Below, piece by piece: positions 19,501 to 27,800 of a DNA stretch of 64,000 nucleotides. Under the pieces are notes generated by a model. That model made no database searches. It had not been told where the DNA came from and saw nothing but the letters and a program-made list of their open reading frames with translations. A program made the translations under genes and the position numbers. Origin of the DNA: Granulicella mallensis (GTDB lineage: Bacteria; Acidobacteriota; Terriglobia; Terriglobales; Acidobacteriaceae); the NCBI RefSeq assembly GCF_014203225.1, contig NZ_JACHIO010000020.1, forward strand, positions 1 through 64,000, read 5' to 3'. Every line of letters begins with the position of its first letter. Within the stretch, counting starts at the first letter, position 1.

Positions 19501-19892
19501 ACCCATGGGCCGCCTGCCTCGCTCCAACCCGCACAGCTAAAGATCGACATCTCCAGCCCAAGCAGCCTGGCCTCTTCCGCAGAGTGCCGCACCGCGTGGT
19601 ACCACTCCTCGGTACCGAAGTGGATCTTCGGCTCAACTGTCTGTCCGCCGCCGGAGGCGACATCCACCAGTTGGAAGCCTCCGATGCCGGACCGCTTCAT
19701 CCACTCGAGGTCCTTGGTGATGCCGGTCTCCGTGACGTTGCCGTTCGTCCAGTGCCACCACGTGCGCGGCCGCGCGGCCTCAGGCGGATTCCTGAATCCT
19801 GCAGCCAGCGGGTCCGTTGCGGTCTGCGCAACGGCTACGGCGCTGATCGATGCCAGGACGATCGCAGCCAATAAGAACGGGGCCTGTCGCAT
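16503..19892 (-). CDS. GH106-type alpha-L-rhamnosidase-like protein, secreted
   Basis: 1129 residues. The signal peptide ends near VAVAQT. The hallmark N-terminal block RPRTWWHWTNGNVTETG, then DLEWMKRSGIGGFQLVD, places it with GH106 and related proteins. Near the C terminus a GH2-like jelly roll (LHFENVHDIAAVKLNGKSTG, then PYEVDVTDAIRPGVNKLEI) is seen. GH106 enzymes remove alpha-L-rhamnose from pectic rhamnogalacturonans or rhamnosides by inversion. The start codon directly abuts the stop of the CE15 gene (TAGATG), and its ribosome binding site GGAG lies inside that gene, so the two are translationally linked. The product may therefore act on side chains released together with esterified uronic acids. 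Confidence 0.85.
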   Translation of the reverse strand: MRQAPFLLAAIVLASISAVAVAQTATDPLAAGFRNPPEAARPRTWWHWTNGNVTETGITKDLEWMKRSGIGGFQLVDVASGGGQTVEPKIHFGTEEWYHAVRHSAEEARLLGLEMSIFSCAGWSEAGGPWVTQNMAMKKLVWSETHADGPAKFSGQLPEPPSNEGPVRDASARPDGPHFYRDSAVIAYRTPQDAAPIKALHPRVTASSGAIDAAPLLDDSLNTSVTIPAPKDGSPAWLQFEFAQPYTARALSFGAHGRIPVGKILASNDGTTFHAILDMPGPQGYHGASIRTFTFPATTARFFRIELDGAGLTPAAVIHGGPVVAANAYTVTEAILFSDARINRWEDKGAFGSLMDVYDVVPTPASPDSAVIARKDVIDLTSRMKPDGTLDWEVPAGHWTVLRMGYSLTGAKNRPSVPAGSGYEVDKLSADYVRQYFSGYVDPLQQHLGSLLGSTPHYMTMDSWEAGMQNWTDEMIAQFTRRRGYDPRPYLPALAGHVVGSADVSDRFLWDFRRTLADMYADEFYGTMTDELHKRGMEDYSEASGVALELPEDTLLNKSKVDIPMAEFWVHALHPESMYYVDVRGAASAAHVYGKPIVAAESFTGGGYESPFTLKKIADYWFTQGINRLVFHTSAQQPLDTPPGNTMVGTHLNRNITWAEQAKPFMDYVARVSYMLQQGSPVADLAYLLPEGAPSTMPFWGSGLEPAPPAGYDYDYINTDILLHHTSVDADGRLRLDSGARYRLLVLPPTTQMTPEVLRKLHELVAAGASISGPRPMASPSLVNYPASDEEVHTLASDLWADMDGVTKNQHSLGKGIVYSGLALNEILTRLHVEPDFAASGSPENPPAWIHRHLADADVYFVVNQSDRPESMEARLRVAGKSVQLWRPMDASLNNASYTAGAPVEDRSGNRQPGLQPAVYVAQTDFTNVSLNLEAREALFIVVRDTAQTPSVVASPVSQTLISLHGPWTVAFPAHFGAPSSVQLNKLSSWTESQDPGVKFFSGTATYSTTFTVAAERLHRKSVAGKHIVLHFENVHDIAAVKLNGKSTGLTWAPPYEVDVTDAIRPGVNKLEIAVTNEWTNRILGDRALPASQKILPDVPPSRPGAPVPGLPESGLIGNVTLLSVTPVD

Positions 19893-21227
19893 CTATCGCT
19901 CCGGGTGCAGAGCTTGTTTGAGAAACTGCACGTAGATGTCCCAATCGCTGGGAACCATGCCGTGGCCGCCATCGTGCATGTAGTAGTTAAGCCCGTCGCG
20001 GAAGATGGGCTGCTTCGCCGCAGGCCATACCTCAGTGCCGAGGTCCTGCTTCCCGAGCAGGCGATAGGCAGGCCCCGCCGCAACCTCGGAGAGGAACTCG
20101 CCCTTGGGGTCAGACCAGCTATCGGTGTTGCCCGTCTGCAGCAACAAAGGCCGCGGCGCGATGAGCGCTACAAGCAGGTTCGCATCCATCGGAGCCTTAT
20201 CCGGAAAGCCCGCCCACTTCGCATAGTTGGCTGCGAACTGATACGGATAGCGTGTGGGCGCCGTCAGGTGCGCCACCGTCTCTCCGTAGTTACGATGGCT
20301 GAGCGCCGCGCCACCCTCACCCGAACAACTCGCAATGACGGCAGCGAAGCGCTCATCGTGCGCTCCGGCCCACATCACCGTCTTGCCCAGGCGCGAGACG
20401 CCGTGGATGGCGACGCGCTTGCTGTCCACGGTCTTGTCCGTCTCAAAGTAATCTTCCACACGGCTCATGCCCCAGGCCCAGGCCGCAACAGAGCCCCAGT
20501 CATCGGCGGCACGATTCTCTTCCGTCCCTCCGGGCTTGGCATAGCGAGCGCGGATGCTGTTCGCAAAGCCCTCGCGATAGTCCGGCTCCACATCGCCGTA
20601 GTAGAACGTCGCAACGCCAAATCCGGCATCCAATAGAGGCTCCACGTTCAGCTTGCCAAAGCCTCTTCCCACCGCCTGAATGCGGGTGTTGGTCTTCATG
20701 TCCCACACGGTCTCCGGCTTGATGCCGGGATCGTCGACGGCATTCTGCACCGCGCCGAAGTTGATACTGAGAAGCATGGGGACAGGCTTGGTCACTCCCG
20801 CCGGCAGATACATCAGAAGCTGGATCGCCGGGCCAGTCTTGTCCTTCGTGAGATAGATCATCACCTGGCGGCGAATGGCCTTGCCGTTCAGAGCAGGCGT
20901 TCCCTTCTCGAAGACCTCGAAGGATTCGCCCGCGGGACGCCCCGGTGCTTTGCCGTACTGCTCGGTCTCAAACAGTGAGACGATCTCCGGCCGCCGCTGC
21001 TTGAGCCAGGTCTTCGCATCCCGCACGGGCTTGCCGTTGTTCAGGACCAGCGGATCAGGCAAGGTATAGGTGCCTACCTTGGCTTCGTCATAGTTCACGG
21101 GGATACCGGCAACCACATCCGGTGCGGGCTTGGGTGTGGGTGGGGCCGTCTGTGCCCACGCTGCGCAGGCAAACAACATCGTGCCGCCGATGCAAGCCAT
21201 TGATTTGCGAACCTTCAGATTCCTCAT
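19893..21227 (-). CDS. CE15 glucuronoyl esterase-like hydrolase, secreted
   Basis: About 444 residues with a signal peptide ending near AWAQT. It has the alpha/beta-hydrolase fold of bacterial CE15 enzymes: nucleophile Ser in GVSRLGKT near residue 276, acidic residue in CSGEGGAAL near 303, LIAPRPLLLQTG near 365, and His in HDGGHGM near 419. CE15 enzymes cut ester links between 4-O-methyl-glucuronic acid and lignin alcohols; some bacterial members may use other uronates. The ATG at 21227 is preferred over the GTG at 21233 because GGTGGAG is then well spaced. It is the first gene of a two-gene unit with the GH106 gene. A symmetric TTTCCAAGGAAA lies about 40 bp upstream. Confidence 0.85.
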   Translation of the reverse strand: MRNLKVRKSMACIGGTMLFACAAWAQTAPPTPKPAPDVVAGIPVNYDEAKVGTYTLPDPLVLNNGKPVRDAKTWLKQRRPEIVSLFETEQYGKAPGRPAGESFEVFEKGTPALNGKAIRRQVMIYLTKDKTGPAIQLLMYLPAGVTKPVPMLLSINFGAVQNAVDDPGIKPETVWDMKTNTRIQAVGRGFGKLNVEPLLDAGFGVATFYYGDVEPDYREGFANSIRARYAKPGGTEENRAADDWGSVAAWAWGMSRVEDYFETDKTVDSKRVAIHGVSRLGKTVMWAGAHDERFAAVIASCSGEGGAALSHRNYGETVAHLTAPTRYPYQFAANYAKWAGFPDKAPMDANLLVALIAPRPLLLQTGNTDSWSDPKGEFLSEVAAGPAYRLLGKQDLGTEVWPAAKQPIFRDGLNYYMHDGGHGMVPSDWDIYVQFLKQALHPER

Positions 21228-21416
21228 CGCCACTCCACCAGAATTTCCAAATTAGAAATGAATTTTCCAAGGAAACCGTAGCCGGAGCATGGAGGCGTTG
21301 TCAATAACGTGGTATCAGGATTAAGTGGGCAGATCGGAATGACAGGTGTCGTCGACGGCCTTCCCTGTGCCGTCAGGCTGTTTCTTCCAGACCTCGATGA
21401 AATCGCCTGCAAAAAC

Positions 21417-21444
21417 GCACGCGAGCCCCATAGGGCTCGCGTGC
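21417..21444 (-). terminator. Rho-independent terminator of the SDR gene
   Basis: A perfect 12-bp stem (GCACGCGAGCCC/GGGCTCGCGTGC) has a 4-base loop. On the minus strand it is followed by GTTTTTGC, and it sits 25 bases after the SDR stop codon. Confidence 0.85.
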
Positions 21445-21468
21445 AGCGATGCTACGGAAATGTACCGA

Positions 21469-22269
21469 TCAGGCGCGCGATGTGTAGCGACTAGCCGGAA
21501 TTCTGGTGTTCACCGCCGCAGGAATTGCCAATCGCGCCTGCTCCAGGTGGCTCCAAAGTGCTCCGTCCTCAAGACTGGGGAGTGTGATCAATTCCCCTGC
21601 GTCCAGTCCGGCCAGCGCTGCATCGACACACACCTCCGTGCTCATCACAGTCGCCGGATCGAGCACGCCATGACCGCCGATACCAGCGACATCCCAGATC
21701 TCGGTTGCGGTAGACGCCGGCAGGACAGCCTGAATACGGATGTTTGTGTCCTTGACCTCTTGCTGCAGGCCCTGGGTGAAGAGTGTGACGAAGGCCTTCG
21801 TGCCGCTGTACGTGGTCGACAGGGGCATCGCAAAGATGGAAAGCACCGAGCTGATGTTGATCAAAGTTCCCGCGTTCTTCGCGACGAAACGAGGCAACAC
21901 GGCAAGACTTAACTGCACGAGCGCCGTAACGTTTACGTTGATCTGCTCCTGTGCCCTGGCTGCGCTGAGATCTGCAGAAGGGGTCATATAGGCCAGCCCC
22001 GCATTGTTCACCAGAAGCGTCACGTGCTCGTCGCCACGCAGACGGTCGGCGAACTGTTCCAGGTCACTTGCCTTCCCCAGATCCGCACCAACGACCTCTA
22101 CATGAACCCCATGCTTGCTGCGCAGATCGGCCGCAAGCTTCTCCAAACGCTCGACCCTGCGGGCCACCAACAGAAGATCATATCCTCTTGCGCCGAGACG
22201 GTCTGCGTAAACCGCTCCAATACCGGATGACGCTCCCGTCACCACTGCTGTTCCCAATTTGCTGGACAT
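21469..22269 (-). CDS. SDR-family short-chain oxidoreductase
   Basis: 266 residues. A classical NAD(P)-binding Rossmann fold is seen: TGASSGIG near residues 12-19, NNAG, a catalytic Ser in ISSVLSI and the YxxxK dyad in YSGTKAF. The length and motifs fit classical SDRs of the short-chain dehydrogenase SDR/DltE type; the substrate is unknown. The upstream in-frame start at 22347 would add a non-conserved acidic leader crossing the operator region, so I choose 22269, which has AGGAG six bases before it. It is divergent from a TetR gene, with palindromes between, so the TetR protein probably represses it. Confidence 0.9.
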   Translation of the reverse strand: MSSKLGTAVVTGASSGIGAVYADRLGARGYDLLLVARRVERLEKLAADLRSKHGVHVEVVGADLGKASDLEQFADRLRGDEHVTLLVNNAGLAYMTPSADLSAARAQEQINVNVTALVQLSLAVLPRFVAKNAGTLINISSVLSIFAMPLSTTYSGTKAFVTLFTQGLQQEVKDTNIRIQAVLPASTATEIWDVAGIGGHGVLDPATVMSTEVCVDAALAGLDAGELITLPSLEDGALWSHLEQARLAIPAAVNTRIPASRYTSRA

Positions 22270-22316
22270 CGTGTGCTCCTCTTCTTTCTCAGAGCAACCG
22301 AATTGCTCCTCAAAAA

Positions 22317-22338
22317 GAGCATGACACTCATCATGCTC
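22317..22338. promoter_or_regulatory. TetR operator candidate 1
   Basis: GAGCATGA and TCATGCTC form a perfect 8-bp inverted repeat with a 6-base centre, midway between the divergent SDR and TetR genes. The GAGCATGA half-site recurs in the next palindrome. Confidence 0.6.
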
Positions 22339-22352
22339 TTCTGTCAAGCGAT

Positions 22353-22374
22353 GAGCATGATGAGTATCATGGAG
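22353..22374. promoter_or_regulatory. TetR operator candidate 2
   Basis: CATGATGAGTATCATG (22356-22371) is a 6-4-6 palindrome within GAGCATGAT...GGAG. It repeats the half-site of the neighbouring palindrome, as expected for two dimers of one TetR-type repressor. Confidence 0.55.
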
Positions 22375-22410
22375 TTATCCTAAAAGGGTGCAGCAGCGAA
22401 GGGAGAGCAT

Positions 22411-22965
22411 ATGGGTGTATCCGCAGCAGAGACCGCAAAGAAACATGAGGAGATTCTGGATAAGTCGATTCGTCTCTTTCGCCAGGATGGGCTCAATGTC
22501 TCAGTAGGAGAGGTGATGAAGGCGGCTGGTCTGACCCACGGACCGTTTTACAACCACTTCTCTTCGAAAGAGGCACTGATCGTTGAGGCGTTGACGCGCG
22601 CGATGGACCGAGGCTCATCGGAGCTCGAAGAGTATCCCAAAACGGAGCGCGGACGGAGGGACTACCTGGACACGTATCTGAGCTCCGCACATGCTTCGGA
22701 TCTCAAAGGGGGATGCACCATAGCCGCTCTGGCCGTCGAAGTCGCACGCGAGCCTGCCATCGCAAAGCCCTTCACAGAAAAGTTGAAGGAGACGATCGCG
22801 ACCTTCAGCGAGCATTTTCCGTGGGCACGAGGGAAACGACAAGCGAGAGGCCTGGCGATACACGCATTCAGCAGCATGATCGGAGCCGTTATCCTGGCGC
22901 GTGCGGTGGATGACCCGGTATTTGCCAGGGAGATTCTGGACGAAACAAGGAAGCGCATCGGCTAG
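22411..22965 (+). CDS. TetR-family transcriptional regulator
   Basis: 184 residues. The N-terminal HTH region spans about residues 8-60 (ILDKSIRLFRQDGLNVSVGE, then AAGLTHGPFYNHFSSKEAL), followed by an all-helical ligand domain with GCTIAALAVEVAREP. It resembles the AcrR/NemR-like group whose members control divergent oxidoreductases in response to reactive electrophiles or drugs, but the ligand is unknown. ATG start with GGGAG five bases upstream. The two palindromes in the promoter region support auto- and SDR regulation. Confidence 0.92.
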   Translation: MGVSAAETAKKHEEILDKSIRLFRQDGLNVSVGEVMKAAGLTHGPFYNHFSSKEALIVEALTRAMDRGSSELEEYPKTERGRRDYLDTYLSSAHASDLKGGCTIAALAVEVAREPAIAKPFTEKLKETIATFSEHFPWARGKRQARGLAIHAFSSMIGAVILARAVDDPVFAREILDETRKRIG

Positions 22966-22975
22966 AGCTTCACCC

Positions 22976-23920
22976 TTAGAGCGCTTCAGTAATGTCGTAT
23001 CGCTTGTCGCCTGCTATGAGGTGCGAGATCTCGTCGACGGTTCCAATGCGGCCACGAGCGCCGGCGCGGGTGCAGTTAAGCGCGGCAGCGGCGCAGGCGT
23101 AATCAAGCTGGCGCTCGATCGGCCAACCTTGCAGATGGCCGTAGACAAAACCGGCATGAAAGAGATCGCCCGCACCTGTGGTATCGACGGTCGAGACCCG
23201 GTAGGCAGGTCGCTGAACCGACTGCTTGCCATCCCACGTCAGGATGCCGTCCAGACCAAGGGTGACCCCAGCCAGGCGGCAATGAAACTGGTCACGGAGG
23301 CTGGCCAGAGCCTTCTTCAGATCCGGCTCTCCGGTCAGCGCTGCCGGAAAATCACGGCTGGCAAAGGCGTAGTCCACCAGCGGCAGCAAGTCGTTAATGC
23401 CGGGACGGATGACATCCAGATCCGCAATGACGGGGATGCCTGCCTCGCGGGCCCATGTCGCGGCAGTGATCGCCGCGGTGGTGTGATAGCCATCGACGAG
23501 CAGCGCCCGCGCGGAGGTGATCCATTCGCGTTCCATGTCCTCCGGCTGCAGCGTCAGGCGCGGATCACGATGACACAGAACGGTGCGTTCGCCCGAGCCG
23601 TCGACAAGAATGAGCGACTGCGGACTGGGTGCGTCCTCTACGGTGAGGATGCGAGTCTCGACACCGACGTCGTCAAAGGCAGCGCGGTGAAGACGTGCCG
23701 CATAGTCGTCGCCAAGGCGGCCGATGTATCGGGTGCGCAACCCCCAGTGGCGGCAGGCGATCACAGCGGTGGAGATCTCGCCGCCGAGCAGAACACTGCG
23801 TTCGCTGTACTCGGTCTTGGAGCCGAGAGTGGGGAATGCTAACAGTGGGATGACGGTATCCGTTGCGTTGAGACCGACACCGACCAGATCAACTTTAGTT
23901 ATAGGAAGCTTCTTAGACAC
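22976..23920 (-). CDS. PfkB-family carbohydrate kinase
   Basis: 314 residues. The ribokinase fold is shown by the N-terminal substrate lid region (GGEISTAVIACRHWGLRTRY) and the C-terminal PfkB signature DTTGAGDLFHAGF with catalytic Asp near residue 250. It should phosphorylate a sugar or nucleoside in the cytoplasm. GTG at 23920 is chosen because AAGG is four bases upstream; GTG at 23923 is too close. It stands alone on this strand next to the TetR gene end and diverges from a small membrane protein gene. The substrate cannot be assigned. Confidence 0.9.
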   Translation of the reverse strand: MSKKLPITKVDLVGVGLNATDTVIPLLAFPTLGSKTEYSERSVLLGGEISTAVIACRHWGLRTRYIGRLGDDYAARLHRAAFDDVGVETRILTVEDAPSPQSLILVDGSGERTVLCHRDPRLTLQPEDMEREWITSARALLVDGYHTTAAITAATWAREAGIPVIADLDVIRPGINDLLPLVDYAFASRDFPAALTGEPDLKKALASLRDQFHCRLAGVTLGLDGILTWDGKQSVQRPAYRVSTVDTTGAGDLFHAGFVYGHLQGWPIERQLDYACAAAALNCTRAGARGRIGTVDEISHLIAGDKRYDITEAL

Positions 23921-23951
23921 CACCCCTTATGCTAATTGCTAAGAGGATTTG

Positions 23952-24407
23952 ATGTCAGCAGTGCCTTCGGACCTCGTTCAAGTGGGGGATAGAACTCGAA
24001 TGATGACCTTTGGTTTGCAGGGTAAAAGGGCGGCATGGGTTCGAATTGTCTACGTCCTCTGCCTTGCAGCAGGTACCTACACTCACGCTTCGATTCTGGC
24101 TCGTCATGGTTGGCGATGGAACTATGGAGGCAAACCAATTGGCACGGTGCTGTTTTGGTCAGCGCTGACTATTCTCGATCCGATTGTTGCCATCCTTCTC
24201 TTCGCCAGGCCCAGGTTAGGAATCACGTTGCTCATGCTGCTCATGTTGAGCGATGTAATTCACAACACTTGGATTATTTACGTTTACGGGGGCGTCGTGT
24301 GGATGGTCGCGGACCAATGGGTCTTCTTGATCTTCGTTTTAGCAACGGCGCAGACTCTATGGAACGCTGCTCAAAAGCAGAGCCAAGCCCTGGAGTCCCA
24401 AGCGTAG
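23952..24407 (+). CDS. Hypothetical four-helix membrane protein
   Basis: 151 residues with four probable transmembrane helices (around residues 28-48, 62-82, 88-108 and 118-138). I do not recognise a family. ATG at 23952 has AGAGGA just upstream; the earlier TTG would overlap that site. It is followed after 14 bases by another small gene on the same strand, so the two may be co-transcribed. It diverges from the PfkB kinase. No enzymatic motif is seen. Confidence 0.7.
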   Translation: MSAVPSDLVQVGDRTRMMTFGLQGKRAAWVRIVYVLCLAAGTYTHASILARHGWRWNYGGKPIGTVLFWSALTILDPIVAILLFARPRLGITLLMLLMLSDVIHNTWIIYVYGGVVWMVADQWVFLIFVLATAQTLWNAAQKQSQALESQA

Positions 24408-24421
24408 TTTGGAGGACCACG

Positions 24422-24724
24422 ATGAACTTCAAGCAATTCACAGAATCGCTTACAGACGAATCACCAAACAACAATCTACCCGCTCCACTCGCAGCTCTGT
24501 GGTGGGATGCAAAGGGAGATTGGGCTCAGGCTCATGCCCTGGTCGACGAGTTGGAGACACAGAACGGCATGGCTGTTCATGCCTATCTCCACCGCAAAGA
24601 AGGCGCCTCCTCGAACGCTGATTACTGGTATCAGCGGTGCGGCAGTCATTTCCGTCAGACCACCCTGGAGGCAGAGTGGAAGGCTCTAACAGAAGCGCTT
24701 CTTGCAGAAGCAAAAAGCGGGTGA
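24422..24724 (+). CDS. Small conserved hypothetical soluble protein
   Basis: 100 residues beginning MNFKQFTESL, with GGAGG six bases before the ATG. Key features are ALWWDAKGDWAQAHALVDE and HAYLHRKEGASSNADYWYQR. Short proteins with this WxDAKGDWxxAH and YLHRKEGDxxNAxYWYxRAG pattern recur in Acidobacteriota as proteins of unknown function. The frame is open further upstream but overlaps the membrane protein gene in another frame, so I start at 24422. The stop codon lies inside a terminator hairpin. Confidence 0.8.
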   Translation: MNFKQFTESLTDESPNNNLPAPLAALWWDAKGDWAQAHALVDELETQNGMAVHAYLHRKEGASSNADYWYQRCGSHFRQTTLEAEWKALTEALLAEAKSG

Positions 24725-24745
24725 ACAGTCTCCTGTCACCCGCTT
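24715..24745 (+). terminator. Terminator hairpin after the small hypothetical gene
   Basis: AAGCGGGTGA pairs with TCACCCGCTT (10 bp) across an 11-base loop, and the stop codon is part of the left arm. The T-run after it is weak. Confidence 0.65.
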
Positions 24746-24756
24746 CCGTTGATTCA

Positions 24757-24805
24757 TAAGGATCAGAGGCAGGAGATATGCCTCATCCCCTGCCTCTGAT
24801 CCTTA
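24757..24805 (-). terminator. Strong 17-bp hairpin at the receptor gene end
   Basis: A perfect 17-bp inverted repeat (TAAGGATCAGAGGCAGG at 24757-24773 against 24789-24805) includes the receptor stop codon in its right arm. It lies between convergent genes and probably acts in both directions. Confidence 0.75.
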
Positions 24806-27800
24806 GAACTGCAAACGGACTCCCAGCTGAATCTGCCGCGGGGTGTAGATCATGTTGTTATTGGAGTTGCTGACAGATCCGAAGGCCGCCCCGGTGTATT
24901 GAGTGAGCGTGCTATACGGTTGCCCGTTAGCTCCCGTTGCCGTGCCAAAGGCGTAGGCAGGGGTATTGGTTGCCGTGATGTTCTGATGGTTCGGAAGATT
25001 GAACGCCTCGGCCAGGAACTCCAGGCTATAGCGTTCGCGGATCGTGAACCTCTTCGAACCACGCAGGTCCAGCACGTAGGTCTTTGGCAGTTCAAACGTA
25101 TCCCGCTGGAATCCAGGAATGCGTGTCGATCCGCCAGAACCCGTGAAGCCGGTGCTGGTGCCCGTGATATAGCCAGTCACGCTTCCTGAAGTTGCCAGGT
25201 TCGTCGGGCTTCCATTCACTGTCGCCGAGTACGGCTCGCCATTCTGGGCGGAGAAGCTCGGAGACAGCTCATACCCGTTGACCAGGTAGCTCTTCCATCC
25301 CGACGCCTTCCAGGGCGAGTCGATAACCGCGGTGAAGATAAAGCGATTCGGCACGTTCTGAACCGAGTTGCCATACTCTGCCCGCAGGTTCAGCGGATCG
25401 AGAAGGCTGTTGCTGCTGGAGAACGTGGTGTTGTTCTCGCCGTAGTCCAACGCATGAGACCAGGTATAGCTCGCCTGGAACTGCACGTTGTGGTTCATCC
25501 GATGATTGATCTGCGCCACAAACGCTTCATAGTTGGAGTTGACGCCGCTGAAGATATCCGTCTTCGCGCCATAGCGCACATCAGGACGTCCGAAGTCGGC
25601 TACAGCCGGCGGCGCAGGCGCACCTGCTACCGGCGACTTCACCGGATAGCCGTAGAACCGGGTGCTGATCTGCGCTCCATTCGTCAACACGCCGGACGAG
25701 TTGTTGTTGACGACCGTGTAGGTGACATTCACCGGCGCCGGCAGATTGGTATCGACGAAGCTCGGCAGCTCACGCCCGTAGGAACCGAGCCAGCTCAGGG
25801 TCAGCGTCGTATTCCAGCCCAGGTCCTGATCCACATTCAAATCCGCCTGATGGACCTGCGGCAGCTGGAAGTGAGGATCGAAGTAGATCACGTTCGGTGT
25901 GACCGAAGATGCCAGAGATCCTGAGATGATCTGCGGGAACACCGGCGCACCGGGATTGCCCGGCAGCAGGTTCGGGCTTTGCACCTGGCCTCCGGCCGCT
26001 CCTGTTTGCGCGATCGCGTTGTAGATGGTCGAGTTGATCAACCGGGCGTTGAAGATGCCATAGCCGCCGCGGAGAATCGTCTTGCCGCTTCCGAAGACAT
26101 CGTAGGCAAAGCCGACACGGGGTGCGATGTTGTTCTTGTCGCTGGGCAGGGATTCGGTCTGCGGAACAAGCGGGTTGGGCAGTTGCGCGTTGGGAACCTG
26201 CTCATACTCGTAGCGCAGACCGAGCGTAACGCTGAGCCTCGGGCTTACCTTCCACTCATCCTGGACGAAGCCCGCATAGTCACCGGTCTGGAACTCGAAT
26301 CCAAGCGGACCAAAGCCCTGCTGGTAGCCGCTGTAATGAGCGGCCTGGGAGACCGTGGCGGGGTTCTGCGCAAGGTAGAAGTCCGTGAGATACGTAGCCG
26401 GCGTCGTGTAGGTATATCCGCCGTAGAAGCTCGACAGGTTCTCGCTCAGGTCGTTGGTGTGGATGTAATCGCCACCGAACTTGAAGGTATGGTTGCCGTG
26501 CACCCATTGGACAGTGTCAGTCACCTGCCAGCGGCGCTCGTCGGGATAGGCAGGCCTTGGATAAAAGGTGGGCGTGCCGAACTGAAAGGCTCCGGTGATA
26601 GAGACGTTGGGAGGAAAGCCAAGAGGATTGGAATATCCCGTCGCCGTGTTGAGCAGAGTGCTCTGCTCGTAGGAGGTGGGCGTCTCAGCACCCGCGAACT
26701 CGAAGTCGCGGCTGTACTGGTAACGGACCTCGTTGCTGATAGCCGAGGTGATGTAAGTGTCGAGTCGCGCCACACCCCAGGTATCTCGCGCATAGACATT
26801 GCCGATGCTCTGCGTTCCATAGCTCGCAGTTGCGTTGGTCTGCTGACCGGAGGGCGAGATAAAGCGGAGCCGGTTGACTTCGGCACTGAGATGATTCTTG
26901 CCGTTGATCTGCCAATCGATCTTGGGGAAGAACAGGGTCTGGTCGGCAAAGCGCGCAGCCTGTCCCAGCAACGAGTTCAAGCCTGCCTGTCCTGAGATGT
27001 AGTCCGTCCTGGCCGCTGCATAGGTAGCAAGCTTCAGGTTCGTCTGCAACGTGCAGGCGCCGCTGTCAGCAAAGAAGTTCGGGTCGTAGTTTGCGGATGT
27101 CGTTACGCTGCTGATGGGGTTTGCACCGCCGGGGCAGGTTGCGTTGCCCGGCAGAGCAGCCGAGGGTTGCGCATAGAACGTCGAAGGCGCGCTGGGCACC
27201 GTGACGATGGGGAAGTCGTGGTAGAAGCGGTCCAGTGCGAAGAAGAAGAAGAGCTTGTCGTGAATCAGAGGGCCGCTGAAGGCGAACCCTTCCTGCTTGC
27301 GAATATCGGTAGGCTTGATGGGCACCGACGTAAAGGGACCACCCGGCGTCTGCTGCACATTTTCAGAGGTGAAATCATTGAACGCGGCCAATGCTGAATC
27401 GCGGTCTAGAAAATAACCCTCTCCATGGAACTGATTGCTACCGCTCTTTGTAACGGCATTGACGACTCCGCCCGAAGCCCTTCCATACTCGGTGGAGTAG
27501 TTCGAGGTGTTGATCTGGAACTCCTGGATCGCCGACTTTGGCGTTGAATATCCAATGTTGGTTCTGCCTCGCTCTTCGGAGAAGAACGCCTGGTTATCGT
27601 CCGCTCCATCGATCGTGATGTTGTTCAACAGAGTGCTCTGTCCGCGGAAGCTGAGGAGACCGAACCCGCCGGACTCAACAACACCCGGCGCCTGCAAGGC
27701 ATAGGCAGACCAACGATAGTTGTTGACCGGAAGATCTTCGAGAGCCTTGAGATCAATGGTGCTCGTGAAGTCGTTATTCGTGGTGTTGATCGCGGGAGCT

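Noticed and set aside
24035-24421. Upstream extension of the small hypothetical gene ending at 24724
   Set aside because: It overlaps the membrane protein gene out of frame; the part after 24422 alone has a ribosome site and conserved pattern.
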